This document shows, one piece after another, positions 45,796 to 53,343 of a stretch of DNA of 64,000 nucleotides. The stretch is taken from the NCBI GenBank assembly GCA_032622095.1, contig CP136069.1:9628036-9692035 (forward strand). The letters run 5' to 3'. The position numbers and the translations under genes are program-made. The stretch is from Siphonodentalium dalli (taxonomy: Eukaryota > Mollusca > Scaphopoda > Gadilida > Siphonodentaliidae). Every line of letters begins with the position of its first letter. Positions within the stretch are counted from its first letter, which is position 1. A model generated the notes under the pieces. The model was not told where the DNA came from. It saw nothing but the letters and a program-made list of their open reading frames with translations, and searched no databases.

Positions 45796-46720
45796 TGTCC
45801 CCCAACAACGTGGCAAGTCGATGCCGCTTTGTTAAAGAAATTTAAAAAAATGTTTAAATGTTCTAAGTCGAAAGGGTTAATAATTCAGTAAAAAAATTAT
45901 TTTTCCGTCATCTATATACATGTTGCACATCTCCAATATGTGGGTAACAATAGTCTGAAGTTTCAAATATCTACGATCAAAACTGTAGGAGGAGTTGATT
46001 ACACCATGAAGGTACCCTCATACAGAAAATTATAAAAATGTTTTTCAAAGTCAAAAGGCCCATAACTCTGGGAAAAATCATTGAATCAAACTCAAATTCG
46101 AACTTGACCTGTATTTTGATATGAACGACCCACAAAAAAACAGAATTTCCAATTAAACAATCCAAACATGAGTTATCGTCCGGAAACCAAAGAAAAAACA
46201 AGAAAACTCTAGGAAAAATCATCGGATCAAACTCAAATTTGAACTTGACCTGTATTTTGATATGAACGACCCACAAAAAAACAGAATTTCCAATTAAACA
46301 ATCCAAACTTGAGTTATCGTCCGGAAACCAAAAAAAAAACAAGAAAACTCTAGGAAAAATCATCGGATCAAACTCAAATTTGAACTCAACTTGTATCTTG
46401 ATGACGGTATTTGCAATTAAAGGATCCAAACTTGAGATATCATCCGGAAACCGACAAAAGTGAGAAACTTTCTAAGTAAAAAAAAAGTTGAAAAAAGGAA
46501 AATAACTCCATAAAAGAACATCAGATCAAACCCAGAATTGCAGAGCACCTGTGTTCATGGTTGAGACACCTACATACCAAGTTTCAATCAAATCGGATGA
46601 TCATTACTGGAGTTATAACTCCGGAAGGACGGACGCACACACGGACGGATGGACAGACGAGACGCACGGACGGACGAGACGAACGGGGACGCACGGGGCT
46701 GATTACAATAGTCCCCCGAA
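45796..46720. repeat. Dispersed GACGG-tailed repeat with 141-bp internal tandem repeat
   Basis: Begins TGTCCCCCAACAACGTGG, shares about 230 bp with the repeat at 52,623 (GTTAAAGAAATTT, CCGTCATCTATATACAT, CACCATGAAGGTACC), and then contains a 141-bp tandem repeat. That repeat has GGAAAAATCAT at 46,071, 46,212 and 46,353, each followed by AACTTGACCTGTATTTTG-like sequence. It closes with an AAGTTTCAATCAAATCGG segment, a GGACGGACG-rich run at 46,621-46,700 and GTCCCCCGAAAA. The 150-residue minus-strand ORF across the tandem part is a chance product of the 141-bp unit, which is a multiple of three. This repeat style is familiar to me from mollusc genomes (unverified). Confidence 0.75.
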
Positions 46721-46844
46721 AATAAATTTGTTGTTCCATTGGCAAGCTGGTCGTTCACAATAAACTATTTTCATGCTCGAATCACCGAATATCCAACTCA
46801 ATAGAGTATGTTTATCCCCTAAATATATATATAAAGATACGTAC

Positions 46845-46923
46845 CCGTAGTATTTTGATATATTTAATTAAGTATTCTTCTCTGTCCTTTGGATCCTCCT
46901 GGGTGAGTATTTTGGTCCTACAA
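46845..46923 (-). CDS. RAPGEF1: RAPGEF1 exon, CDC25 domain part 3
   Basis: Minus-strand exon of 79 nt preceded by a pyrimidine-rich TTCGTTTTTACAG acceptor and followed by a GTACGT donor. One base completes the split codon of the previous exon; the next 26 codons read CRTKILTQEDPKDREE followed by YLIKYIKILR. This matches the part of the C3G catalytic domain where vertebrates have the RSIIMLQEKAQDRE...KFIKIMKH region. The exon ends in phase 0, exactly where the family continues with HLRKLNNFNS-like sequence. I could not find that continuation between here and the satellite. RAPGEF1 loads GTP on Rap1 (and related small G proteins) downstream of Crk adaptors at the membrane. The acceptor is the first unit of a 26-bp minisatellite. 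The split codon gives Cys where Trp is expected. Confidence 0.85.
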
Positions 46924-47130
46924 CTGTAAAAACGAAGGAAACCAATTACGTGATTTACTGTAAAAACAAAGGAAACCAATTACGTGTAAAAACGAAGGAA
47001 ACCAATTACGTGTAAAAACGAAGGAAACCAATTACGTGTAAAAACGAAGGAAACCAATTACGTGTAAAAACGAAGGAAACCAATTACGTGATTTAACTGT
47101 AAAAACGAAGGAAACCAATTACGTGATATT
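46924..47130 (-). repeat. 26-bp minisatellite made of the 3' splice-site tract
   Basis: Seven copies of TGTAAAAACGAAGGAAACCAATTACG (plus strand, shown here only in outline: TGTAAAAACGAAGG then AAACCAATTACG). Starts are near 46,924, 46,958, 46,985, 47,011, 47,037, 47,063 and 47,098. On the minus strand each unit is GGTTTCCTTCGTTTTTACA, the pyrimidine tract of the downstream exon. Units adjoining GATTTA spacers keep the terminal AG; the four middle ones read ACACG and have lost it. Confidence 0.9.
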
Positions 47131-47211
47131 CAATGAATATAACATTGAGTCCTTGTCTGGAGACGGGAGCAATTATTCTCACACCCGTGCACGCTCACAA
47201 TTTTCATTGTA

Positions 47212-47279
47212 ACAGGTGATAACATTTCACAGGTGATAACATTTCACAGGTGATAACATTTCACAGGTGATAACATTTA
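47212..47279. repeat. 17-bp tandem repeat, four copies
   Basis: ACAGGTGATAACATTTC is repeated four times with almost no change between 47,212 and 47,279. It is intronic and short; no function is visible. Confidence 0.9.
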
Positions 47280-47340
47280 CAGATTTACAGGAAAAAATGT
47301 CATGAGGCTCTTTAGTTTCATTCCTATTCAAAATTATGTT

Positions 47341-47491
47341 CAAGCCTTGAAATAGGGTGTCTGTCATTTGCAGAATGAGGTCCCCAGAGGGTGAATTTGG
47401 TGATGCTAGCCCGCTATGCGGGGTAGCATCACTAAATTCACCCTCTGGGGACCTCATTCTGCAAATGACAGACACCCTATTTCAAGGCTTG
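47341..47491. mobile_element. MITE family M1, short palindromic copy with target duplication
   Basis: A 151-bp, almost perfect foldback from CAAGCCTTGAAATAGGGTG to its complement CACCCTATTTCAAGGCTTG, with the usual GCAGAATGAGGTCCCC and GGGTGAATTTGGTGATGC stems. TTATGTT precedes it (47,334-47,340) and recurs one base after it (47,493-47,499), a target-site duplication of 7 bp, or 8 bp with one mismatch. An 8-bp duplication would fit hAT-type insertion, but the ends are not diagnostic. Confidence 0.9.
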
Positions 47492-47609
47492 CTTATGTTA
47501 GAGGCCCACAATTTATGCATCCAATAGTAAATGTTTAAAATCTTATCTTCCAATGTCTCCCCATGTATAATATCTGAGGCGGTAATGTTGAAGTTATAAT
47601 TATTATAGT

Positions 47610-48009
47610 CAATATGGATATAGTGTGTGATATTTGCAGAATGAGGTTCCCAGAGGGTGAATTTAGTGATGTTATCCCACACAATGGGCTAGCATAACCA
47701 AATTCACCCTCTGGGAACATCATTCTGATTGGCCTCATCTGCTATGGGAGACCTAGACAGATATTTAAGTTGCCAGATGGTGAATATTGTGATGTGCACC
47801 CATTGGGCACCTCAATTATGCAATGTGTCGTCTGCCAATTTGGGGATATAGAGAAACTAAACTAAAAAAGAAACAGCAACTTTCTGAAGAAACAATAAAA
47901 AACTGGTTAATTTGATAAATGATAATAAAGATACTTTAGGTCCATAGACTATATTCACCCTCTGGGGACCTCATTCTGCTAATGACCGGCACCATATTTG
48001 CAGACCTGG
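47610..48009. mobile_element. MITE family M1, long copy 2 (internally shortened)
   Basis: Begins near CAATATGGATATAGTGTG, contains the first foldback module (47,636-47,729), the linker with GACCTAGACAGATATTTAAG and TTTGGGGATATAGAG, and then only the right half of the second module (ATTCACCCTCTGGGGACC at about 47,951). It ends GACCGGCACCATATTTGCAG. Compared with the 48,085 copy the left half of module two is deleted. Confidence 0.75.
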
Positions 48010-48084
48010 GCTCATGGCCAATTAAAATAAGATAAATATCAAGATAAATATTATTTAAAGTTGGAGATAAACATTATACAAAAC

Positions 48085-48530
48085 CAAGCCTGGATATAGT
48101 GTGTCGGTCATTTGCAGATTGAGGTCCCCAGAGGGTGAATATAGTGACACTATCCCGCACAGTGGGCTAGCATCACCAAATGCACCCTCTTGGGACCACA
48201 TTCTGCATGGCCTTATCTGCTATGGGGGGATATAGACTCAGATTGAAGTTCCCAAATGGTTAATATTGTGAATTTGTGATGTGTACCCATTGGGAACCTG
48301 CAATGCGCCGTCTGTCAATTTGGGGATATAGAGAAACTAAACTAAAAAATGAAATAGAATCTAAGTTTCTATAGAAATTTGATAATAAAGAACTTTCCAG
48401 AGAAGTTGAGGCCTACGCAGAATGAGGTCCCCATAGGGTGAATTTAGTGATGCTAGCCCGCTATGCATGACAGCGTCAATAAATTCACCCTCTGGGGACC
48501 TCAATAACAGGCACCTTACTCTCAGGCCTG
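48085..48530. mobile_element. MITE family M1, long copy 3 (best full-length example)
   Basis: 446 bp from CAAGCCTGGATATAGTG to CACCTTACTCTCAGGCCTG; the two ends form an imperfect terminal inverted repeat. Two foldback modules flank a linker of about 200 bp. Aligned with 44,085 and 47,610 it defines the long form of the family; the 151-bp form looks like an internal deletion joining the outer arms. I see no clear target duplication around this copy. Confidence 0.8.
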
Positions 48531-48589
48531 AAACTGACCGACTATGGCAGTTAGAAATATAACTCGTTACGGGGAGAGGGGGAGGGGTA

Positions 48590-48698
48590 CAGTAATGCCC
48601 TAAATAATCGACCCCTTAACCAAGCAGAATTATGGGTAATTTTTCAGGATTTAGTCGGAAATATGGCTTGTAGCCATTCATCGGAAAGCTCTCACTGA
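48590..48698. mobile_element. MITE family M2, solitary left arm
   Basis: Starts CAGTAATGCCCTAA directly after TA and runs through TAATCGACCCCTTAACC, TCAGGATTTAGTCGG and ATTCATCGGAAAGCT. It then stops without a right arm at about 48,698, where AAGGGTTAATGG follows. Only half of the foldback is present. Confidence 0.8.
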
Positions 48699-48804
48699 GA
48701 AAGGGTTAATGGAAACATTAGTAAATTTCAGTTATCAGAAACATTTTATAAAAGCCTTTTATTAGAGTTTGGTCATAACTAACTGTTGTCAACTAGTGGA
48801 AATA

Positions 48805-49017
48805 CAGTAATGCTCTAATTAATCGACTCCTTAAACACAGCAGAATTATGGGTAACTTTTCAGGATTTAGTCGGAAATATGGCTTGTTGCCATTCATCGG
48901 AAAGCTCTTAGGGAGAGCTTTCCAATGAATGGCAACAAGCCATATTTCCAACTAAATCCTGAAAAATTACCCATAATTCTGCTGTGATTAAGGAGTCGAT
49001 TACTTGGGGTATTACTG
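48805..49017. mobile_element. MITE family M2, 213-bp copy with TA duplication
   Basis: Near-perfect foldback CAGTAATGCTCTAA ... TTGGGGTATTACTG with TA on both sides (48,803-48,804 and 49,018-49,019). The centre is AGAGCTTTCC. The TA target and CAGT ends suggest a Tc1/mariner-type, perhaps pogo/Tigger-like, non-autonomous element. It lies in the intron, its end only about ten bases from the GTTAGT donor of the neighbouring RAPGEF1 exon. Confidence 0.88.
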
Positions 49018-49032
49018 TATAAATATACTAAC

Positions 49033-49127
49033 CAATAGGACATATTGTTAAAATGCTCTGTGAATGTGGTTAAGTTTGGACTCAATTCTTCTGACTGTTC
49101 TTTGGCCCATAACAATACCTCTGGAAT
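49033..49127 (-). CDS. RAPGEF1: RAPGEF1 exon, CDC25 domain part 2
   Basis: Minus-strand exon of 95 nt: acceptor TTTTCTATTCCAG, donor GTTAGT. It encodes 31 codons plus two bases, beginning IPEVLLWAKEQSEELS and ending PNLTTFTEHFNNMSY. I recognise this as the C3G signature, close to the vertebrate IPEVLLWAKEQ and FTEHFNNMSYW segments, and distinct from SOS, RasGRP or RalGDS proteins at this place. It joins the previous exon in phase 0. The donor splits the last codon as TG plus one base from the next exon. The acceptor is not repeated, unlike those of the other exons. M2 MITE DNA starts just past the donor. Confidence 0.96.
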
Positions 49128-49742
49128 CTGGAATAGAAAACTTAAGTTTAAAACACATTATCCAGGGGTGGGGGACAAATTTGTTTTCTGGGCACGTATG
49201 CCGGGGTGGGTGGGTGGTCCATGGGACCAACAAACAATTTTTTCCACAAATCAAATGATTTTTTCCTGCAAGTCATTTTGCAATGAGTTTGGCTTAAAAC
49301 ACCTTAGAATAAGAGAAATAATGTAATTCTAACTGGTAAACTGACTGCAGGCAGTTATCGTGTTGTATTTTGTTGCAAATTTTGAAATCCAAGATGGCCA
49401 CTGGCACGCATGTTTTTTTGGCCGTATGACCTCAAATAGACTCGTTCCTATTTACATGTTAATGTTCACATCATGACAAATAGTATGCACAGAAATTCAT
49501 ATACAGCTGTTTACAGTGAATTCCCCCACAAATCTCTGTTTAAGTGTTAAAAGGGGGGTGGGTGCCCAAAAATGGTCGGAAAAAACTGCAGAAAACGAAA
49601 ACAAATTTGGACGCAGGGGTGGGTGGGTCCCAACAAGGGTCGAAAGTAAAATATCAGCATACGTGCCTGAATTTTTTTCCGACCCCCCCCCCCACCTGCA
49701 TTATCAAGGATTATATAGCTCAAAGACATAAAACGTCATTAT
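49128..49742. other. Intron with G-rich imperfect inverted segments
   Basis: Contains GGGGTGGGTGGGTGG at about 49,203-49,217, a second GGGGGGTGGGTG run near 49,554, GGGGTGGGTGGGTCCC near 49,615, and a C-run at about 49,682-49,693. GCACGTATGC near 49,193 and GCATACGTGC near 49,657 are complementary, and GGTCGGAAAAAA near 49,575 pairs with TTTTTTTCCGACC near 49,673. This looks like a decayed foldback repeat. ORFs over it on both strands are chance. A solitary array-2 monomer lies inside and is listed separately. Confidence 0.55.
49380..49484. repeat. Solitary degenerate monomer of the right-hand array
   Basis: TTTGAAATCCAAGATGGCCA, a TTTTTTTGGCCG run, ACTCGTTCC, ATTTACATGTTAATGTT and CATGACAAA appear in the same order as in the 58.7-64 kb array monomers, with more differences. 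It stands alone, about 9 kb away from that array. Confidence 0.75.
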
Positions 49743-49935
49743 CAAGCCTGATTATATATAGTGTGTCTGTCAATTGCAGAATGAGGTCCTCAGAGGGTGA
49801 ATTTAGTGATGCTATCCAAATTCACCCTCTGGGGTCCTCATTCTGCTTAGGCTTAAACTGCTATAAAAGATCCAGGATAAATTGAAGTTCTCTAGTTAAA
49901 GTTGGTGATGTTCACCCATAGCAGATGACAGACAA
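49743..49935. mobile_element. MITE family M1, truncated copy
   Basis: Starts CAAGCCTGATTATATATAGTG, carries one short foldback module (GCAGAATGAGGTCCTC ... GGGGTCCTCATTCTGC) and part of the linker (TTGAAGTTCTCTAGTTAAAGTT, GATGTTCACCCA), then stops. The AGTTAAAGTT in its linker corresponds to the uninterrupted insertion site of the TTAA element at 53,344. Confidence 0.75.
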
Positions 49936-50013
49936 CCAAACAGACAATACAATTTCAACCTTTGTTGAACTTATTATCTGAACATTTCTTAAGGAAATTA
50001 TTAATCCATAGTA

Positions 50014-50427
50014 ATTTTGAACCTGTTAGATACAGAGTTTTGAACCTGTTAGATACAGAGTTTTGAACATGTTAGACACAGAGTTTTGAACCTGTTAGAT
50101 ACAGAGTTTTGAACCTGTTAGACACAGAGATTTAAACATGTTAGATACAGAGTTTTGAACCTGTTAGATACAGTTTTGAACAAGATAGACACAGAGTTTT
50201 GAACCTGTTAGATACAGAGTTTTGAACCTCTTAGATACAGAGTTTTGAACATGTTAGACACATAGTTTTGAACTTGTTAGATACAGAGTTTTTAACCTCT
50301 TAGATACAGAGTTTTGAACAGGTTAGACACATCGTTTTGAACAGGTTAGATACAGAGTTTTGAACAGGTTAGATACTGAGTTTTTAACCTGTTAGATACA
50401 GAGTTTTGAACCTGTTAGATACAGAGT
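50014..50427. repeat. 23-bp minisatellite, about 18 copies
   Basis: Unit TTTTGAACCTGTTAGATACAGAG with CCTG/CATG/CAGG and GATAC/GACAC variants, in one orientation. It lies in the intron between the 50.9-kb and 49.1-kb exons. 23 is not a multiple of three, so no frame stays open. Confidence 0.92.
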
Positions 50428-50785
50428 ACTAAATTTGGGTCCCAATTTCAAGGCATACCGCCACAGTGGCAAACTGAAACTAAACCCAAATTTAGAAACA
50501 AAGAAGGATAACTCTAAAATAGAGAAACAACATCATTTGCCGCTCTGTTGAAAGCAGTTGTGACGGTGAACATCAGTACCAAATTATATTCAGTTCTGAC
50601 AACCCAATGGCTGAGATATATGACCAGACAGACAGACGAATGGCCTGATGGACGAACAGACGGACGAAGTAAATCCAGTAAGCATCCCATTTTTTTTCCT
50701 TGAAAAGTGGGAGTATAAACATTTTAGTCATATGGAATTTATTCTTACAATTTACAATTTTATCATTCGATAATTCACAACTCAC
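50428..50785. other. Intron with decayed GACGG-tailed repeat
   Basis: CTAAATTTGGGTCCC near 50,431 and its complement-like AACCCAAATTTAG near 50,482 bracket a short loop. AGACAGACAGACGAATGG and GACGAACAGACGGACG follow at about 50,627-50,670, the same tail style as at 46,621 and 53,090. Beyond about 50,700 the sequence is plain AT-rich intron up to the donor at 50,785. Confidence 0.5.
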
Positions 50786-50870
50786 CTCAATTCGGTTGAA
50801 GAGCTCAGCATCAAGTAGCGTCATCTGCTCAGCTATATCATGTGACTTTATCTGAAGCAAGTCCATTGGG
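50786..50870 (-). CDS. RAPGEF1: RAPGEF1 exon, start of CDC25 domain
   Basis: Minus-strand exon of 85 nt between acceptor AAACATTTCAG and donor GTGAGT. One base belongs to a split codon, then 28 codons read PMDLLQIKSHDIAEQ and MTLLDAELFNRIE. The SHDIAEQMTLLDAELF core is nearly identical to the beginning of the C3G CDC25-homology domain (SHEIAEQLTLLDAELF in vertebrates, from memory). It ends in phase 0 and joins IPEV of the next exon, as in the family. Its 5' end needs two bases from the exon before it. The exon at 52.5 kb supplies one, so at least one exon is missing in between. The acceptor and the first 32 nt are the last copy of a 72-bp tandem repeat. Confidence 0.95.
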
Positions 50871-51342
50871 CTGAAATGTTTAATAATTAACTAATTTAGT
50901 TACTGTCTATCATGTGACTTTATCTGAAGCAAGTCCATTGGGCTGAAATGTTTAATAGTTAACTAATTTAGTTACTGTCTATCATGTGATTTTATCTGAA
51001 GCAAGTCCATTGGGCTGAAATGTTTAATAGTTAACTAATTTAGTTACTGTATATCATGTGACTTTATCTGAAGCAAGTCCATTGGGCTGAAATGTTTAAT
51101 AGTTAACTAATTTAGTTACTGTCTATCATGTGACTTTATCTGAAGCAAGTCCATTGGGCTGAAATGTTTAATAGTTAACTAATTTAGTTACTGTCTATCA
51201 TGTGACTTTATCTGAAGCACATCCATTGGGCTGAAATGTTTAATAGTTAACTAATTTAGTTACTGTATATCATGTGACTTTATCTGAAGTAAGTCCATTG
51301 GGCTGAAATGTTTAATAGTTAACTAATTTAGTTACTGTCTAT
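50839..51342 (-). repeat. 72-bp minisatellite carrying the exon's 3' splice site, seven copies
   Basis: Starts at 50,839, 50,911, 50,983, 51,055, 51,127, 51,199 and 51,271, each 72 bp and nearly identical. On the minus strand every unit contains TTAAACATTTCAG followed by CCCAATGGACTTGCTTCAG, the acceptor and first 32 nt of the RAPGEF1 exon. Only the copy at 50,839 continues into coding sequence. In the other six the frame runs CAT GAT AGA CAG TAA, so use of an upstream acceptor with read-through would end translation. Confidence 0.95.
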
Positions 51343-51978
51343 CATATCGACCAACCAATTAACACACTTTGCCATATCGACCAACCAATTAACACACTTT
51401 GCCATATCGACCAACCTATTAACACACTTGTGCCATATCGACCAACCAATAAACACACTTGTGCCATATCGACCAACCAATTAACACACTTTGCCATATC
51501 GACCAACCTATTAACACACTTGTGCCATTTCGACCAACCAATTAACACACTTTGCCATATCGACCAACCTATTAACACACTTGTGCCATATCGACCAACA
51601 AATTAACACACTTTGCCATATCGACCAACCTATTAACACACTTGTGCCATATCGACCAACCTATTAACACACTTGTGCCATATCGACCAACCAATTAACA
51701 CACTTTGCCATATCGACCAACCTATTAACACACTTGTGCCATATCGACCAACCAATTAACACACTTTGCCATATCGACCAACCTATTAACACACTTGTGC
51801 CATATCGACCAACCTATTAACACACTTGTGCCATATCGACCAACCTATTAATGTATTGACAAACTCAATAACACACTTGTGCCATATCGACCAACCTATT
51901 AATGTATTGACAAACTCAATAACACACTTGTGCCATATCAACCAACCTATTAATGTATAGACAAACCTATTAACACAC
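51343..51978. repeat. 30/31-bp minisatellite, about 20 copies
   Basis: Unit CATATCGACCAACCAATTAA then CACACTTTGC (30 bp) or a CTATTAA/CTTGTGC version (31 bp), intermixed. Towards the right, units gain TGTATTGACAAACTCAAT. It abuts the 72-bp minisatellite directly. The tryptophan-rich 78-residue minus-strand ORF across it is an artefact of the repeat. Confidence 0.92.
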
Positions 51979-52154
51979 TTGTGCCATTCTGTGTATATAT
52001 TTTGCCAAGAAACATTCAGAAAGAGGCTACCAAGCTATTTTATAGAAGCCGAATTGTTACTGATTTAAATACTATTTAAAAATTATTTACGTAATTGAAT
52101 CTAGCTACAATTGTGAAATTCAGGATGTTTCATATTCCCATCGTCTAACACCTA
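51979..52154. other. Unique intron sequence
   Basis: I searched this piece by eye for the missing REM-domain coding sequence (an EAFLTTYRTF-like motif on the minus strand) and saw none. It is AT-rich and without repeats. Confidence 0.5.
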
Positions 52155-52367
52155 CAGTAATGCCCTAAGTAATCGACTCCTTAACCAGAGCAGAATTATG
52201 GGTAACTTTTCAGGATTTAGTCAGAAATATGGCTTGTTGCCATTCATCAGAAAGCTCTCCCCGAGAGCTTTCCGATGAATGGCAACAAGCCATATTTTCG
52301 ACTAAATCCTGAAAAATTACCTGTAATTCTGCTGTGGTTAAGGAGTCGATTACTTAGGGCATTACTG
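52155..52367. mobile_element. MITE family M2, 213-bp copy with TA duplication
   Basis: Foldback CAGTAATGCCCTAAG ... CTTAGGGCATTACTG flanked by TA (52,153-52,154 and 52,368-52,369). Inner stems include TCGACTCCTTAACC, TCAGGATTTAGTC and ATTCATC. It has the same length as the copy at 48,805. Confidence 0.92.
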
Positions 52368-52447
52368 TAAACCGTTTTTATTAATTGATAATAAGACTAA
52401 GACTATGTGAAACTTAACACAAATAATATAACAAATAATGAACTCAC

Positions 52448-52523
52448 TTGTTTTGCCTGCAACTGTAGCATGGACTATAAGAGCATCTATAGAGCCTCCT
52501 CGTATTTCTGGTGCGTTGTCACC
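52448..52523 (-). CDS. RAPGEF1: RAPGEF1 exon, start of REM domain
   Basis: Minus-strand exon of 76 nt with acceptor AATTTCATTCAG and donor GTGAGT. Read in phase 0 it gives 25 codons, GDNAPEIRGGSIDALIVHAT then VAGKT, plus one base. The RGGS..ALIVHAT pattern is the start of the Ras-exchanger (REM) motif and fits the C3G DGPEVRGGS region. REM domains run on for a hundred or more residues, but the next exon found (50,870) is already the CDC25 start and is out of phase with this one. A weaker copy of the acceptor and first 17 nt lies 86 bp upstream. Confidence 0.82.
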
Positions 52524-52589
52524 CTGAATGAAATTACCATAAATCTATTAAATCACTGACGAGTAGTTACTTGATTCCCATAGATCAAT

Positions 52590-52625
52590 TTGTCTGGTGT
52601 GTTATCACCCTTAATTTATTAGTGT
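52590..52625 (-). repeat. Duplicated 3' splice site of the REM exon
   Basis: On the minus strand TTAAG followed by GGTGATAACACACCAGA (exon-like start at 52,609) resembles the true exon start GGTGACAACGCACCAGA at 52,523. It is a diverged second copy; the pyrimidine tract before it is poor. Confidence 0.65.
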
Positions 52626-53150
52626 CCCCCGACAATGTGGCAAGTCTATCGATACCGCCTTGTTAAAGAAATTTTAAAAAATGTCAAAAAGGTTTAATAA
52701 CTCCGTAAAAAAAAAAAATTCCGTCATCTATATACATTATGCACATCTCCAATATGTGGGTAACAATACTTTGAAGTTTCAAATATCTACGATCAAAACT
52801 GTAGTAGGAGTTGATTACACCATGAAGGTACCCTCATACAGAAAATTATATAAAATGTGGAAATTTTCACTTTGACAAATGTGAATTTTACCTGTCATAT
52901 TTTTGAAGGTGTGTCAAATTTTCAAAGTCGAATAGGGTTTAATAACTCTGTAAAAAAATATTTTTTCCGTCATCTATATACATATTGCACATCTTCAATA
53001 TATGGGCAATAGTATTCTGAAGTTTCTAATCTCTAGGATGAAATCTGTAGGAGGAGATGATTACACCATGAAGGTACTCAAAAGTGTGACGGACGGACGA
53101 ATGGACCCGTTTCTATAGTCCCCCCTTTTCTTTCAGAATGTCGGGGGACA
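52623..53150. mobile_element. Dispersed repeat with TGTCCCCCGACA inverted ends
   Basis: Begins TGTCCCCCGACA and ends TGTCGGGGGACA, a perfect 12-bp terminal inverted repeat over 528 bp. Inside are two tandem versions of a roughly 240-bp segment (CCGTCATCTATATACAT at about 52,722 and 52,967, CACCATGAAGGTAC at about 52,819 and 53,064) and a short GACGGACGAATGG run. No target duplication is evident and no coding capacity. The left part is shared with 45,796. Confidence 0.7.
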
Positions 53151-53343
53151 AAAATCCCTACCATGGATCATGGACCAGTCTGGATATAGTGTGTCTGGCA
53201 TTTGCACTATGAGGCCCACAGAGGGTGAATTCAGTGACGCTATCACAGACAGCAGGCTAGCATAACCAAATTCACCCTCTGGGGACCTCATTCTTCAACC
53301 TTGACTGCTATGGGAAACCCAGGACCAGATTGAAGTTCCCCAG

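Noticed and set aside
45977-46429. 150-residue minus-strand ORF with internal protein repeats
   Set aside because: It is produced by a 141-bp tandem repeat whose length is divisible by three; no splice borders or codon character support it.
47227-47738. Overlapping minus-strand ORFs with shared GEFSDA- and NSPSG-like peptides
   Set aside because: They are translations of M1 foldback stems and repeat at every M1 copy.
48698-48712. AAAGGGTTAATGG after the solitary M2 arm as a TTAA-element end
   Set aside because: The match is short and no partner end is present.
48894-49115. 73-residue ORF starting MLWAKEQ as the coding unit
   Set aside because: The true exon starts earlier at an acceptor (IPEV) and ends at the GTTAGT donor; the tail of that ORF is intron and MITE sequence.
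51342-51578. Tryptophan-rich 78-residue ORF, looking like a repeat protein
   Set aside because: It reads the 30/31-bp minisatellite and changes frame with each 31-bp unit; no conserved protein meaning.
1-52367. Similarity of satellite ACAGTAATACAG (minus strand) to the M2 end CAGTAATGCCC
   Set aside because: Only about eight bases are shared and the following sequence differs; chance is enough to explain it.
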